A stretch of DNA of 64,000 nt, from the NCBI GenBank assembly GCA_934193515.1, contig CAKPVJ010000001.1:62001-126000 (forward strand). Reading direction: 5' to 3'. The position numbers and the translations under genes are program-made. The DNA comes from an uncultured Megasphaera sp. (lineage in GTDB: Bacteria > Bacillota > Negativicutes > Veillonellales > Megasphaeraceae). Below, piece after piece: positions 63,968 to 64,000 of this stretch (within the stretch, counting starts at the first letter, position 1; each line of letters opens with the position of its first letter). Under the pieces are notes generated by a model. The model had not been told where the DNA came from. It did not search any database and was given only the letters and a program-made list of their open reading frames with translations.

Positions 63968-64000
63968 TTAATCACCTCACTTTTGTTGCTACAATATGTA

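Noticed and set aside
1..64000. CRISPR arrays, tRNA or rRNA genes, insertion-sequence transposases
   Set aside because: No regularly spaced repeats, tRNA-like cloverleaf, rRNA stretch or transposase motif was seen by reading.

Overview
This window looks like chromosomal DNA of a Megasphaera-like member of the Negativicutes, that is, a Firmicute with an outer membrane. Firmicute signs are the alaS-ireB-ruvX-DUF1292 block, a T-box leader on pheST, and Firmicute-type promoters and Shine-Dalgarno sites. Outer-membrane signs are a complete ADP-heptose pathway with two GT9 heptosyltransferases and a small beta-barrel protein. The 53-residue rubredoxin closely resembles my memory of Megasphaera elsdenii rubredoxin. 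The genus call is inference.

Almost every gene from 1 to about 61.5 kb is on the minus strand, so the biological reading order runs from high to low coordinates. From the left edge: an MFS transporter fragment, a LysR regulator, the alaS operon, an NlpC/P60 hydrolase, a GtrB-like glycosyltransferase and a thioredoxin (0-8 kb); tig-clpP-clpX-lon-engB (8-14.3 kb); pheST behind a T-box (14.4-18.1 kb); an acyl-CoA dehydrogenase with two hotdog thioesterases (18.1-20.2 kb); a standalone structured RNA gene (20.3-20.5 kb); an unusual 810-residue fusion of phosphate acetyltransferase to an [FeFe]-hydrogenase (20.6-23.0 kb).

From 23.6 to 34.3 kb lies a succinate-handling region: a dicarboxylate:Na+ symporter, a gamma-carbonic-anhydrase-like protein, a Cat1-type CoA-transferase, CoA-acylating succinate-semialdehyde dehydrogenase (SucD) and 4-hydroxybutyrate dehydrogenase (4HbD), with two LytTR response regulators and one LytS-type kinase. 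Together these would import succinate, activate it with acetyl-CoA and reduce it to 4-hydroxybutyrate, as in Clostridium kluyveri. The later steps to crotonyl-CoA are not in the window.

34.6-40.3 kb encodes the outer-membrane protein and the heptose genes. 40.4-53.9 kb holds nrdR and a dcw cell-wall/division cluster from mraZ to ftsZ that lacks ftsI, ftsW, murB and ftsA. A four-box MraZ-type operator overlaps the mraZ promoter. 54-60.1 kb carries gluQ, an M16C metallopeptidase, a HAD phosphatase, an FMN-dependent 2-hydroxyacid dehydrogenase-like enzyme and rubredoxin, plus a second possible structured RNA.

The last 4 kb differ. A diguanylate cyclase gene, a hicA toxin and a phage Rha-type regulator each carry one frameshift, hicB is short, and a ribbon-helix-helix gene sits at the edge. 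I read this as a decaying accessory segment or the end of an integrated element, although sequencing error cannot be excluded from the sequence alone.
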